From positions 32,168 to 96,167 of IMG/VR virus record IMGVR_UViG_3300025132_000023: 64,000 bases of DNA, one strand, 5' to 3'. The stretch comes from a virus. Position numbers and translations under genes: made by a program. A model generated the notes under the pieces. It made no database searches and had not been told where the DNA came from. It saw nothing but the letters and a program-made list of their open reading frames with translations. Positions 25,741-32,674 of this stretch are shown here, piece by piece. Every line of letters starts with the position of its first letter. The stretch's first letter is position 1.

Positions 25741-26459
25741 TCTTCTTCCCCCATTACAAGTTTAGTTGTTTCTGGGGAGCATTGATATGAAGCCTCACTA
25801 ATTATCTTCGTTTCGCAATCAACAGTATGTGTTACTTCACAAGCACTTAATTCTGTAAGGGTACTTTCTACTGCCTTGCGTATTCTTAGCATCTCTGCCA
25901 ATGGGACTTGAACAACTCTATCTTCTACTGCCTTTCTATCTGTTATTGACTCCACTTCATAAGTAATCCAAAAGGTTAGAGTGTAGGTATGACCGTAATT
26001 ATCAAGTCTTGTTAACAAAGTTACGTTATCGTCATATTTCAGCATGGCTCTACCATAAAAGGACTGTGTGCCATTAGTAGGCCCAAAGTAAATACCTAGA
26101 TATGGGCCTCTTACGCGCATCCACTTATCCATAGTCTTTGTAGTCTGAACTACGGCTACATCAGTATTAATACCATAGTCTGTCAATCCCTTCTGTGCTA
26201 GTCTTGCTTGACTACTGTAATCTAACTCCATAAGGACTTGACCGTTTTCATCAGTTACTGCATAAGTAGTGGTTGTATCGTCCGTTGATTGAAAGCCGTA
26301 TAATCTAGCATCATCCTCAGGATTATCATAGTTATAGTTACTAGTCTGTGCTATGCCTCTATCATACAACATACTCTGCACCTTATTAGGGTGAAAGTTG
26401 ACTTCTGACATATCTGTATCAAAGACTATTTCCATTTTTCTCTCATAGATAGTCATCAT
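25737..26459 (-). CDS. Cassette protein, hypothetical (240 aa)
   Basis: Starts MMTIYERKMEIVF. Beta-rich looking with repeated Thr/Tyr stretches (DDTTTTYAVTDENGQVLMEL; YTLTFWITYEVES) and an acidic end (LVMGEEE). No transmembrane segment, no enzyme motif, no family recognised. Start and stop are coupled to its neighbours, in a five-gene mini-operon inside array unit 4. Base composition is visibly richer in GC than the main operons. Confidence 0.65.
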   Translation of the reverse strand: MMTIYERKMEIVFDTDMSEVNFHPNKVQSMLYDRGIAQTSNYNYDNPEDDARLYGFQSTDDTTTTYAVTDENGQVLMELDYSSQARLAQKGLTDYGINTDVAVVQTTKTMDKWMRVRGPYLGIYFGPTNGTQSFYGRAMLKYDDNVTLLTRLDNYGHTYTLTFWITYEVESITDRKAVEDRVVQVPLAEMLRIRKAVESTLTELSACEVTHTVDCETKIISEASYQCSPETTKLVMGEEE

Positions 26460-26659
26460 TCATCACCTATCGCTTCAACGTAGTCTGATAGTGCAGATTG
26501 CATATCAGCCATTACTTCCTTTAGGTTATCACCAGATACTCGTAGTTTGCTAATACATAGAACAAGGGCAGACCCCGATTTCATATGCTTAACTTCTAGC
26601 ACGTATTTTGGCTCAGTTATTGGTATTGTTTCATTATTCTCGTTCATCATTTGAATCAT
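26456..26659 (-). CDS. Cassette protein, hypothetical (67 aa)
   Basis: The frame is open back to the CCATATGG site at 26710, but a TATA element at 26677-26685 places the likely transcript start near 26656-26660, so I take the ATG at 26659 (MIQMMNENNETIP) as a leaderless start. The product is a small alpha/beta protein (PKYVLEVKHMKSGSALVLCI) with an acidic C-terminus. First gene of the cassette operon. Confidence 0.55.
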   Translation of the reverse strand: MIQMMNENNETIPITEPKYVLEVKHMKSGSALVLCISKLRVSGDNLKEVMADMQSALSDYVEAIGDE

Positions 26660-26676
26660 TCTTATGTTGGGAGATG

Positions 26677-26688
26677 AATATATCAGGT
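26677..26688 (-). promoter_or_regulatory. TATA promoter of array unit 4
   Basis: Read on the minus strand: CACCTGATATATTC, about 25 bases inside the flanking CCATATGG and roughly 25 bases upstream of the ATG at 26659, the spacing of an archaeal TATA box to a leaderless start. Nearly the same sequence occurs at the same place in units 5 and 6. Confidence 0.6.
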
Positions 26689-26709
26689 GAGTGTTAGCAA
26701 AGCACACTA

Positions 26710-27418
26710 CCATATGGTTTGCTTTGCGTTAAACCGGAGAGGTGGAGAGGGGCGCAAAACCCACCTATTCCTCCTCATCGCCTCCGATGAAGGATACCAC
26801 AGGATAACCGTTCTCATCATAAGAACCATCCCAATGGTATTTCTTTGACATATCTCCGTTTGCGTGTGCATTGAATGCCGCATTAAGGAACAATCGCTCC
26901 TTCTTCACGCCATCCTTAGCAAAGACAGTTTCACCGTCTGTTAGGGTGTTGTAAAGAACTCCACCCGACTTACCGTGGGTTCTTGCCGTAGCATAAACCG
27001 CAGGATAAACCACATCGCGTAGGCTGATGTAAAGCGTATCATTAAGGTAAAGGTCGAAGGAAGACTTCGTTGCCGTATCCATAAGGGACTTTCGGCCCTG
27101 TCCAATGGGCGAATTTGCCACATCGGTGAATACACCTACAATGCTGTTCCAATATCTCTTACGAGTGCTTGGGTTAGCATCACCGAGAGCGAACATTGAA
27201 CGCACAATCATTGCCAAATCGCTTTGGTCTGGATTAACTGCGAACCACTCTTCAAGGTCAGTTTTCTTTGTTTCCCACTTGCTGTCATCTATTTCATTAC
27301 TCATGTTATCAATCTCCGAAAAGGTTTGATAGGTTTGCGCCCCTAAAATTCCTCTCCATTATTATAATTCGGTATGAACATATGAGGTGTGTTTAATACA
27401 AAGTAACACACCATATGG
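26710..27418. mobile_element. Array unit 5: coding cassette
   Basis: One minus-strand gene enclosed by nested inverted repeats. The outer pair is 26719-26734 with 27390-27405 (CTTTG-type ends, 13 of 16 matching). The inner pair is GGGGCGCAAAACC (26749-26762) with GGTTTGCGCCCC (27332-27343), plus GGAGAGG/CCTCTCC. The gene therefore lies in the loop of a long potential stem. Terminal sites are CCATATGG. Confidence 0.65.
26765..27304 (-). CDS. Cassette protein with HGKSGG motif (179 aa), paralogue of 29111-29620
   Basis: Starts MSNEIDDSKWETKK. It shares with the 169-residue protein of unit 11 the blocks GD-x-N-x-STR...NSI, HGKS-x-G and W-D-G-S, in the same order and at similar spacing, so the two are diverged paralogues carried by separate cassettes. 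Predicted mainly helical, acidic end (GGDEEE). No known domain. Base composition is more GC-rich than the flanking operons. The N-terminus fits a soluble protein. Confidence 0.7.
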   Translation of the reverse strand: MSNEIDDSKWETKKTDLEEWFAVNPDQSDLAMIVRSMFALGDANPSTRKRYWNSIVGVFTDVANSPIGQGRKSLMDTATKSSFDLYLNDTLYISLRDVVYPAVYATARTHGKSGGVLYNTLTDGETVFAKDGVKKERLFLNAAFNAHANGDMSKKYHWDGSYDENGYPVVSFIGGDEEE

Positions 27419-27873
27419 TTTTACTTTGTGTCAAAAACCAGACGGGAGAATTGCTCAGATTTAAACATGGGCTAAACTACCGTGATTCCATGTCTGAGGC
27501 TTACGATTCTCCGCTAAGAGTCTGAATGGGTTTTGTTTCGTGCTTTCCTAAGGCACTCTCAGACCCGACTGAGCAAATGAAGTGGATATTGGACTCTCTT
27601 TCGATTACCAATAAAGACGCATGGGCGTTAGTTCTACATATCTTTGAGTATACAGTTCTAACCCGCGCTTACCCCGTATTACCCCGCTAAGGGTGTTGTC
27701 CTGCCTTTCCTTTGTAAGAACGACTCGGTGGCCCGCTAAGGCCCAATACGGTTGCTTTACACCCTAACGATGGTGTTATTCAGCCAATCCGTGGTGACTC
27801 GCGAAGGTCACCATTCTTATGATTAAGGGTGAATATATCAGGTGCAATTGACACAAAGTATCACACCATATGG
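27411..27873. ncRNA. Array unit 6: promoter-bearing non-coding cassette
   Basis: A 13-bp perfect inverted repeat, TACTTTGTGTCAA (27422-27434) and its complement (27848-27860), is the same CTTTG-type end that bounds the coding cassettes, and the right end carries CACCTGATATATTC on the minus strand (about 27830-27845). Yet the interior has no credible ORF. It holds nested stems instead, for example TGGTGAC/GTCACCA with a TCGCGAAG loop (27792-27813), AGGGTGT/ACACCCT and CCGTATT/AATACGG. Inferred: a transcribed structured RNA of about 400 bases. Confidence 0.5.
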
Positions 27874-28153
27874 TTTAGTAAGTATGCAAGTTAAACTTGC
27901 AAAGGGAGGGAGTTAAACTCAGGTGTAAGGGCCAAAGGCCTAATCTAAATGTTGCCTGAGTGGACTCCTCAGTTTGCAAGTTTAACGCCAGCATCTACAT
28001 AACCAGATTTGAAAATCTGGTACTGGGTTATCTTGCATCGGCTAAAGGTAGACTATGAGCAGCACGAACACTAAGGCTCGTATTCTTAGGAACACGCCTT
28101 GCTGCTACTATTCTACCTTTAGACGCTGACTAAGTAACCTTAATACCATATGG
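27866..28153. other. Array unit 7: two long hairpins, non-coding
   Basis: Hairpin one: 13 perfect pairs (27890-27902 with 27973-27985), inner CTCAGG/CCTGAG and GGCC/GGCC. Linker ATAACCAGATTTGAAAATCT closes with GGGTTAT. Hairpin two: 28042-28064 with 28100-28122, flanked by GGTTATCTTGC and TGACTAAGTAACC. These flanks are the reverse complement of those in unit 2, while the stem sequences are unrelated. Confidence 0.75.
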
Positions 28154-28493
28154 TAGTAGAAAGGTCTTTTTAGTATATTGGTGCTATAAGAATAATATAT
28201 ATGTGAGTTCAAACTCAAGCCTAAGCGTTCATATAAATTATTGTAGTTGCGTGCAACTGCCCTCTTATAGTGCGAATCTAATAAAAAGCATATAGAAGTC
28301 ATCTTTTTACGCAGTAAAACGGGGCTTATTTTTGTAGGCTTTCAAGACCCCAATTTTCTCTGGTATGGTTATCTTGCTCCGAAGTGTATTCTGTTACTTG
28401 CAGCAACCACACTCAGGCTCGTAATCTTAGGACTACGACTTGCTGCAATTAACAGCATACACTCCGTTGACTAAGTAACCTAATACCATATGG
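28146..28493. other. Array unit 8: two long hairpins, non-coding
   Basis: Hairpin one spans about 28161-28300 (GCTATAAG/CTTATAGTGC and TATATG/CATATA stems; loop with AAGCCTAAGCG). Linker GGGG...CCCC near 28321-28350. Hairpin two: 28384-28406 with 28440-28462 (21 of 23 paired), flanked by GGTTATCTTGC and TGACTAAGTAACC as in unit 7. No ORF. Confidence 0.75.
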
Positions 28494-28792
28494 TTTGATA
28501 AAGTGGTTTGCGTTTAGACGCTAGTTTACAGACGCAAAATCTACGGTCTGGTTTAGTAACAAGAGGTCACCAAAGTGACAATCTAAATGTCTCGCCAGTT
28601 AATCAACCAGAGCGTAGAGTTTGGGGCTTAAAGTAGCGTCTAAACGCATAACCCATATCATTCCCGATAAATAGGGTATGTATTCCACATAGCGAAAGCC
28701 GAAGGAGATAAACCTATGAACACTTAGGTTCTTGTTATGACAAGCCCTATGTTCACCTCCTTCAACCTCGCAGTTCCATCATTACCATATGG
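28486..28792. other. Array unit 9: two long hairpins, non-coding
   Basis: Hairpin one: GCGTTTAGACGCTA (28510-28523) with 28634-28647, inner TCTACG/CGTAGA, TCTGGTT/AACCAGA and a GTCAC/GTGAC tip. Linker CCCGATAAATAGGG (28674-28687). Hairpin two: about 28701-28733 with 28740-28763 (GAAGGAG...TGAACA with TGTTCACCTCCTTC). No ORF. Confidence 0.75.
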
Positions 28793-29014
28793 TAGTATAA
28801 TTAGAATTAGATGGGTTAATCGTATCTGTTAAAGTGTAGGATTCGGAACCCGTCCCTTGTGAATCGAATTAGCGGTCACCCGTGACCCCTGACCATTTTT
28901 CTTATTTCTCGTTTTTCCAAAACGCGATAATAACCTTAACATCCTCGCAGAAAACGGCTTGTTTTTCCTTCTCGGCCTTTCAGACCCCTGAAAAACGCTA
29001 TCATTACCATATGG
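28785..29014. other. Array unit 10: short, weakly structured
   Basis: Only 222 bases between sites. Contains GGTCACCCGTGACC (about 28874-28887) and TTCGGAACCCGTCCCTTGTG with a possible partner in GAATCGAA, but no long arms like the other units. Possibly a degraded unit. No ORF. Confidence 0.5.
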
Positions 29015-29035
29015 TTCTGCTTTGCACGGAACCTC

Positions 29036-29043
29036 TTATATAT
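29036..29043 (+). promoter_or_regulatory. TATA box of the unit 11 gene
   Basis: TTATATAT, about 75 bases upstream of the ATG and about 25 bases inside the CCATATGG site, the same position as the TATA elements of units 4 and 6 on the other strand. The message would have a leader of about 45 bases, agreeing with the AGGTGAT ribosome-binding site before the ATG. Confidence 0.55.
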
Positions 29044-29110
29044 CCGATGACTGTCCCAAGAATGCCCCCGAAACTTGGGCGCGAAAGAAAATACACATAG
29101 GTGATAAAAG

Positions 29111-29620
29111 ATGGAAGATATTGAGTGGGATTCAGTAAAGATAAAAGTAAGCACTATGCTTGAAGGTAACGCGGAAGTTGGAGACATTCCAGAAGACGTT
29201 GTTACTCTAGCACAGATGCTAATAACGACTGGTGACAATAACGCTTCAACGCGTGATTCGTTGACCAACAGCATTAAGGATATGCTAAAGCCCTACGCGG
29301 GTTATCCTTGGAAGAGAGGCAATCAGGGCATTCTACCTGCCGCAGCACGCGCAGTAGTGGATTCAGCAACTGATAACATCCGAGAGGCAGCAAGAGAGTT
29401 CTTTAACTCTACTTCGCAGTATTCTCAGCCCCTTCTACGAAAGCACGGAAAGAGCAAGGGTTCCCCTGTTTACTCCGATGCTGACGAGTATGCAAACGAA
29501 CTTGCTTCAAAGGCTCGTAAGGCTGCAACACAACTCTTCAAGGATGGAGAGTGGGATGGTTCGCTATCCGGTCTTGCTGCTTGTGCGGCTTATGACGACA
29601 TAACCACGGAGGATGAGTAA
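29111..29620 (+). CDS. Cassette protein with HGKSKG motif (169 aa), paralogue of 26765-27304
   Basis: ATG preceded by AGGTGAT. Mostly helical, alanine-rich (AAARAVVDSATDNIREAAREF) with LRKHGKSKGSPVY and DGEWDGSLSG blocks that match the 179-residue protein of unit 5 in order and spacing. Codon use is clearly more GC-rich than the operon genes on either side. No enzyme family recognised. It is transcribed away from the leftward block. Confidence 0.7.
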   Translation: MEDIEWDSVKIKVSTMLEGNAEVGDIPEDVVTLAQMLITTGDNNASTRDSLTNSIKDMLKPYAGYPWKRGNQGILPAAARAVVDSATDNIREAAREFFNSTSQYSQPLLRKHGKSKGSPVYSDADEYANELASKARKAATQLFKDGEWDGSLSGLAACAAYDDITTEDE

Positions 29621-29748
29621 TTCTTCCTTCGTTAACCTAAGTTTCGGGGTGCAACTACCGGAGGGGGGAATAGGGCTTAAAGGCCTTATTTCCCTCTCCA
29701 CTTCTTTCAGGTTTTTGCTGGAAGCAAAGCCCAGATAAAACCATATGG

Positions 29749-30308
29749 TAGTGTTTGGCTTCTTAACGGAGGGGGGCCGCGAGGGGTTCCGCACCGTTTA
29801 TATGTTCTCACGAAAGGGTATGATTGCTTTCGGCATTAGCGTTCTATTAACGCAGAAAGAACCTAATCTGATAATTCCAGTATATGAAAGGACTCAGATT
29901 TATGGTGTAAAAAGTTACTGCCGTTAAAGAGTGGGGAAATTAATAGTGGACAATGAGGCTTATATGTATAATATATCCATTATGTATATACATATCCATA
30001 TGCCATATCCTATATGATATGATAAGGGAGTCAATTTCTACAACTCATCCCCCCAAAAGTAGGCATGATATGTCATGTTTCTATTATTCTAGTGGGGGTA
30101 GAATAATGAAGTGGACATGATGTGTTAGGATATAAGTAATAAGTTAATATATTATATATTATTATATTATTATTATTATTATTATACTCTCTTACTACTC
30201 CTCCTCCTCCTCCTCCTTTCGGGGTAGGGGGGTGGAAAAACGATAAAAATAGAAAGATGCTAGAAGTGGGCATATAGTATTATCTTTACGGGAATTTGTG
30301 ATGATATT
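29749..30308. other. Low-complexity, dyad-rich region; possible replication origin or regulatory hub
   Basis: No convincing gene. Contents in order: a TATA-like TTTATATG (about 29801-29808); dense TATAT and CATATCC repeats (29959-30025); the dyad CATGATATGTCATG (about 30064-30077); a perfect 9-bp hairpin ATTATTCTA/TAGAATAAT (30083-30107); an ATT microsatellite (about 30160-30185); a TCC run (about 30197-30217); then G-rich GGGGTAGGGGGGTGG. AT-rich, strand-skewed sequence between divergent operons is typical of origins, but this is inference. Confidence 0.45.
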
Positions 30309-30374
30309 ATGTTTCTATCGAAGGTGGAAAGATGGGAGAAAGATGACGAGAGCAAAGTTTTAACAGGTGACAAA

Positions 30375-30980
30375 ATGAGAACAAGTTGGACAAAAGCAGA
30401 CATTAAGAAGTTGGTTCGGTTATGGAATAAAGGAACCAAGATAAAGGATATTCATAAAGAGTTTCCTAATAGAACCACAGGTTCAGTAACTAATAAGATT
30501 TATTCGTTACAACGAAGTGGTGAATTGGAGAGCCGTCATAAAGATGGCAAGAATCCACCAAAGAAAACAAAGGCTACTATTGGAGGAAGACCTTTGGATG
30601 ACAAACATTACCCGTGGGAAGAAAAGGTTCCTTATGGGAAATACCCTAAAGGATGGAAGAATCCTTGGGGTAAAACCACAGAGAATTTACAGAAGATGGC
30701 ACAGGATTCAAAAAAGTGGGGCGAATCTGGGACAGCAATCGTATCCATGATTGAAGAAATCAAGGAATTTTTGCTAACCAAGAATACGCAGTATGGAGAT
30801 AGTGCGCTAAATCCAATACGAATTTTCTCAAAGGCGGATAAATCAGAACAACTTAAAGTCAGAATAGACGATAAGTTAAATAGACTCATGCAAGGTAACG
30901 CATCACTAGAGTCTGATGAAGACGTTATTAAGGATTTAATAGGATATTTAATTCTATTACTAATCCATTTACGAGAATAA
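30375..30980 (+). CDS. SANT/Myb-like HTH fused to Nmad1/DUF1599-like domain
   Basis: I chose the ATG at 30375 (MRTSWTKADIKKLV), preceded by GGTGA, over the frame's earlier ATG at 30309. Residues 1-50 form a Myb/SANT-type helix-turn-helix (SWTKADIKKLVRLWNKG...NRTTGSVTNKIYSLQ). The C-terminal 85 residues (TKNTQYGDSALNPIRIFSK...RIDDKLNRLMQG...DLIGYLILL) match my memory of the phage nucleotide-modification-associated domain 1 family. A role in modified-nucleotide metabolism or DNA sensing is possible. First gene of the rightward block. Confidence 0.65.
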   Translation: MRTSWTKADIKKLVRLWNKGTKIKDIHKEFPNRTTGSVTNKIYSLQRSGELESRHKDGKNPPKKTKATIGGRPLDDKHYPWEEKVPYGKYPKGWKNPWGKTTENLQKMAQDSKKWGESGTAIVSMIEEIKEFLLTKNTQYGDSALNPIRIFSKADKSEQLKVRIDDKLNRLMQGNASLESDEDVIKDLIGYLILLLIHLRE

Positions 30981-31553
30981 AACTACCTCTGAACCAATAG
31001 GTCAGAAGATATTTAGTAGGTTTGCAAAGTAATAACCATGAAGTTTTTACCTCCATAAAAGCATAGTATAGTTCGTTTACTAATGGTTTCCCTACACAAC
31101 AAATTCCAAGGCATGAGAATATTAAGAATGGTATATGCCCCGTTGATTGAAACAGTATTCTAAGAGAGAGTATTTTGAACTTGAAGATTTACTGGACTGA
31201 AGCAAGCCACTTAATAAAACCTGCCGAGACTAGGGGCAAAACAGTTTCAAGACTGTAAGCGGATTATACCGCACAAACAAATAAATAAAGGAACTCAATT
31301 CTCGCGAGTTGTTTTAGTGGTTTTACTACAAGTAATAAAAGAAGAACAAAAGTCCATGCTGGGACGTTTCATTGATTCGGTGTAGTTGTTCGTTACTTCT
31401 TTTTTCCACGACCCTTTTTAGATTCCTTTTCGGAATAAGGTTTGATAAATAAAAAGAACAAACTCTGCTAGATAACATCATGGTTATTGCGATTAACCTG
31501 TTCTTCCTTACTCCGTTAGTTTCAAACTCTAGGAGTATTTAAACTCCGTAAAA
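30981..31553 (+). ncRNA. Structured non-coding stretch upstream of tRNA-Leu
   Basis: About 570 bases without an ORF inside an otherwise packed operon. AATAACCATGA near 31030-31040 and TCATGGTTATT near 31474-31486 form an 11-bp perfect inverted repeat enclosing about 440 bases. Inside are GCGG/CCGC (near 31258-31272), CTCGCGAG, and a stem GAAGAACAA/TTGTTC...CTTC with a GTCC/GGGAC tip (31340-31402). This looks like a large structured RNA, but I could not match it to RNase P RNA, 7S RNA or a group I intron. Confidence 0.4.
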
Positions 31554-31640
31554 TGCGGGATTCCCAAGTATGGTCAAAGGGGCCGGACTTAAGATTCGGT
31601 GCGTAGTGCTTCGGGGGTTCAAATCCCCCTCCCGCAACCA
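31554..31640 (+). tRNA. tRNA-Leu (anticodon UAA), CCA encoded
   Basis: 87 bases with a complete tRNA layout: acceptor TGCGGGA/TCCCGCA, D-arm with a 3-bp stem, anticodon arm CCGGA-CTTAAGA-TTCGG giving anticodon UAA, long class II variable arm, T-arm GGGGG-TTCAAAT-CCCCC, and an encoded CCA end. It reads UUA (and UUG by wobble), common in this AT-rich genome, so it may supplement the host pool. Confidence 0.93.
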
Positions 31641-31658
31641 AAATTAAAAGTGATTATT

Positions 31659-32150
31659 ATGAATATATTTATATTAGATAAAGACCCAAAGATGAGTGCA
31701 AAGATGATGGTAGATAAACACATAGTTAAGATGCCATTAGAAAGTATGCAAATGATTTCAACTTGCCTACGATTACGAGGTTTTGATGCCCCGTATCGTA
31801 GTGCTTTTATGTATCATCCTTGCACTATATGGGCAAGAGAATCAAGTCAAAACATGGCTTGGTTAGTAGAACATTTCAAGGCATTATGTGAAGAATATAC
31901 CTTACGATATGGTAAGACTCACAAGTGCGAGATTGTATTTAGTCAGTATGCTTCAGAAGTAAATGAATTAATTGACTATTTACCTGACAAAGGTTTAACA
32001 CCCTTTGTTCAAGCAATGCCCGAACCATATCAAAATAATGATGTAGTTAAGGCATATAGAACATATTATGTAAATGGCAAGAACCATATTGCAGATTGGA
32101 AGACAGAGATACCGGAGTGGTGGAATAATGAAGTGTATAAAATGTGTTAA
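31659..32150 (+). CDS. Phage-type DUF protein, pyrimidine-dimer-glycosylase-like annotation
   Basis: Starts at the ATG at 31659; the longer frame would run through the tRNA. The sequence (NIFILDKDPKMSAKMMVDKH, SAFMYHPCTIWARES, LTPFVQAMPEPYQ, YRTYYVNGK) matches a widespread phage family I remember being annotated as pyrimidine dimer DNA glycosylase-related. 163 residues is normal for it. The repair function is by annotation memory only. It begins 18 bases after the tRNA. Confidence 0.6.
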   Translation: MNIFILDKDPKMSAKMMVDKHIVKMPLESMQMISTCLRLRGFDAPYRSAFMYHPCTIWARESSQNMAWLVEHFKALCEEYTLRYGKTHKCEIVFSQYASEVNELIDYLPDKGLTPFVQAMPEPYQNNDVVKAYRTYYVNGKNHIADWKTEIPEWWNNEVYKMC

Positions 32151-32277
32151 CGGAGTAATTATGAAACAGATTCGATTGGCGGAATTTGTTCCAGAAGAAT
32201 GTGATTGTGTAATTAAGGGATGGTTTAAGTCCCTCAAGCGCAATCCTTATAGCCAAAACAAAACAGGAGAGAAATGA
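32128..32277 (+). CDS. Small Cys protein (49 aa)
   Basis: ATG inside the end of the previous gene (MKCIKCVNGVIMKQ...EECDCVIKGWFK). CxxC plus CxC suggests a small zinc-binding knuckle. Ends KTGEK one base before the next start, with GGAGAG as ribosome-binding site for it. Confidence 0.6.
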   Translation: MKCIKCVNGVIMKQIRLAEFVPEECDCVIKGWFKSLKRNPYSQNKTGEK

Positions 32278-32278
32278 T

Positions 32279-32674
32279 ATGAGTAGTTGGAAGAAGACTA
32301 ATAAGACGGTGTGTCGAGTGCATTACTCGATGGATAAATATAGAGAGACAGAAGAAAGCACAAGTGTTAAGACTGTAGAAGGAGAGATGGTTTATGTTAA
32401 TATGCCATTTGCTTCTACGTTTGTTAACATCGAAGATAGTGATGGTAAGATGACCAGTATATCAAGAGATTGTATTCTCAAGGTAGACTGGCTTAAGTTG
32501 CCAAAGTGGGCTTTACTCACAGAAGGACAAGTTGTTGATTCTGCTGAGATGAGACTCAAGAATCTTGATAGAGAAATTACTGAGGAAAAGAAGAGATTTA
32601 ACTCACAAGAGAACTTAGATAAGATGTTAGATTCACATGATGAAGAATCTAAGAAGAGTATGGAGTCAGTCTAA
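32279..32674 (+). CDS. Hypothetical protein (131 aa)
   Basis: Starts MSSWKKTNKTVCRVHYS. A beta-rich first half (EGEMVYVNMPFASTFVNIED) and a charged helical C-terminus. The second and third residues resemble the W tag only superficially (no L-L-K). No family recognised. Confidence 0.6.
   Translation: MSSWKKTNKTVCRVHYSMDKYRETEESTSVKTVEGEMVYVNMPFASTFVNIEDSDGKMTSISRDCILKVDWLKLPKWALLTEGQVVDSAEMRLKNLDREITEEKKRFNSQENLDKMLDSHDEESKKSMESV

Larger units (their letters stand above)
25451..26717. mobile_element. Array unit 4: coding cassette with 15-bp inverted repeats
   Basis: Perfect 15-bp inverted repeats, TGTGCTTTGCTAACA (25464-25478) and its complement (26692-26706), lie just inside the flanking CCATATGG sites and enclose five minus-strand genes. 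Near the left end is CCCGATAACGGG, the linker hairpin of the non-coding units. The right end holds a TATA element. Called a cassette on structure alone; no recombinase is seen nearby. Confidence 0.65.
24504..29748. repeat. CCATATGG-punctuated cassette array
   Basis: The palindrome CCATATGG, mostly as ACCATATGGT, occurs at 24504, 24849, 25168, 25451, 26710, 27411, 27866, 28146, 28486, 28785, 29007 and 29741. A degenerate copy (GCATATGG) lies at 24361 and CCATATGC at 29995. I noticed no other copy in the window. The sites cut the region into eleven units: seven non-coding (222-455 bp apart) and three coding (about 700-1260 bp), plus one weakly structured short unit counted among the non-coding. 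Because each site is palindromic, the half-sites at the two ends of a unit are complementary and could close it as a stem. Function unknown. Confidence 0.85.
29007..29748. mobile_element. Array unit 11: coding cassette
   Basis: One plus-strand gene inside nested inverted repeats: the CTTTG-type ends GCTTTGC (about 29019-29025) and GCAAAGC (29724-29730), and an inner pair at 29064-29079 and 29637-29652 (GCCCCCGAAACTTGGG with CCTAAGTTTCGGGGTGC, 14 of 16 paired). CCATATGG at both ends. Opposite orientation to units 4 to 6. Confidence 0.65.

Noticed and set aside
26660-26713. N-terminal extension of the 67-aa cassette gene
   Set aside because: The extra 18 residues begin in CCATATGG and cover the 15-bp inverted repeat and the TATA box, so they are upstream of the probable transcript start.
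28108-28302. Leftward 64-aa ORF over units 7 and 8
   Set aside because: It spans a CCATATGG site and parts of two hairpins; no start signal.
28936-29274. Leftward 112-aa ORF
   Set aside because: Antisense to the unit 11 gene, which has a better ribosome-binding site, promoter and a paralogue in unit 5.
24504-29748. CRISPR array
   Set aside because: The repeated unit is only an 8-10 bp palindrome, spacing varies from 222 to over 1,200 bases and units contain hairpins or genes; there are no uniform spacers and no cas genes apart from a Cas4-like replication nuclease.
24504-29748. Classical integron with attC sites
   Set aside because: The long imperfect hairpins recall attC sites, but the core sites do not fit, cassettes are bounded by CCATATGG and no integron integrase is visible. 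The comparison is kept only as an analogy.
29745-29927. 60-aa ORF starting inside the CCATATGG site at 29741
   Set aside because: The start codon is the palindrome itself and lies upstream of the local TATA element; no ribosome-binding site or neighbour coupling.
31599-31658. N-terminal extension of the gene at 31659
   Set aside because: It reads through the 3' half of tRNA-Leu; the ATG at 31659 matches the family's usual start.
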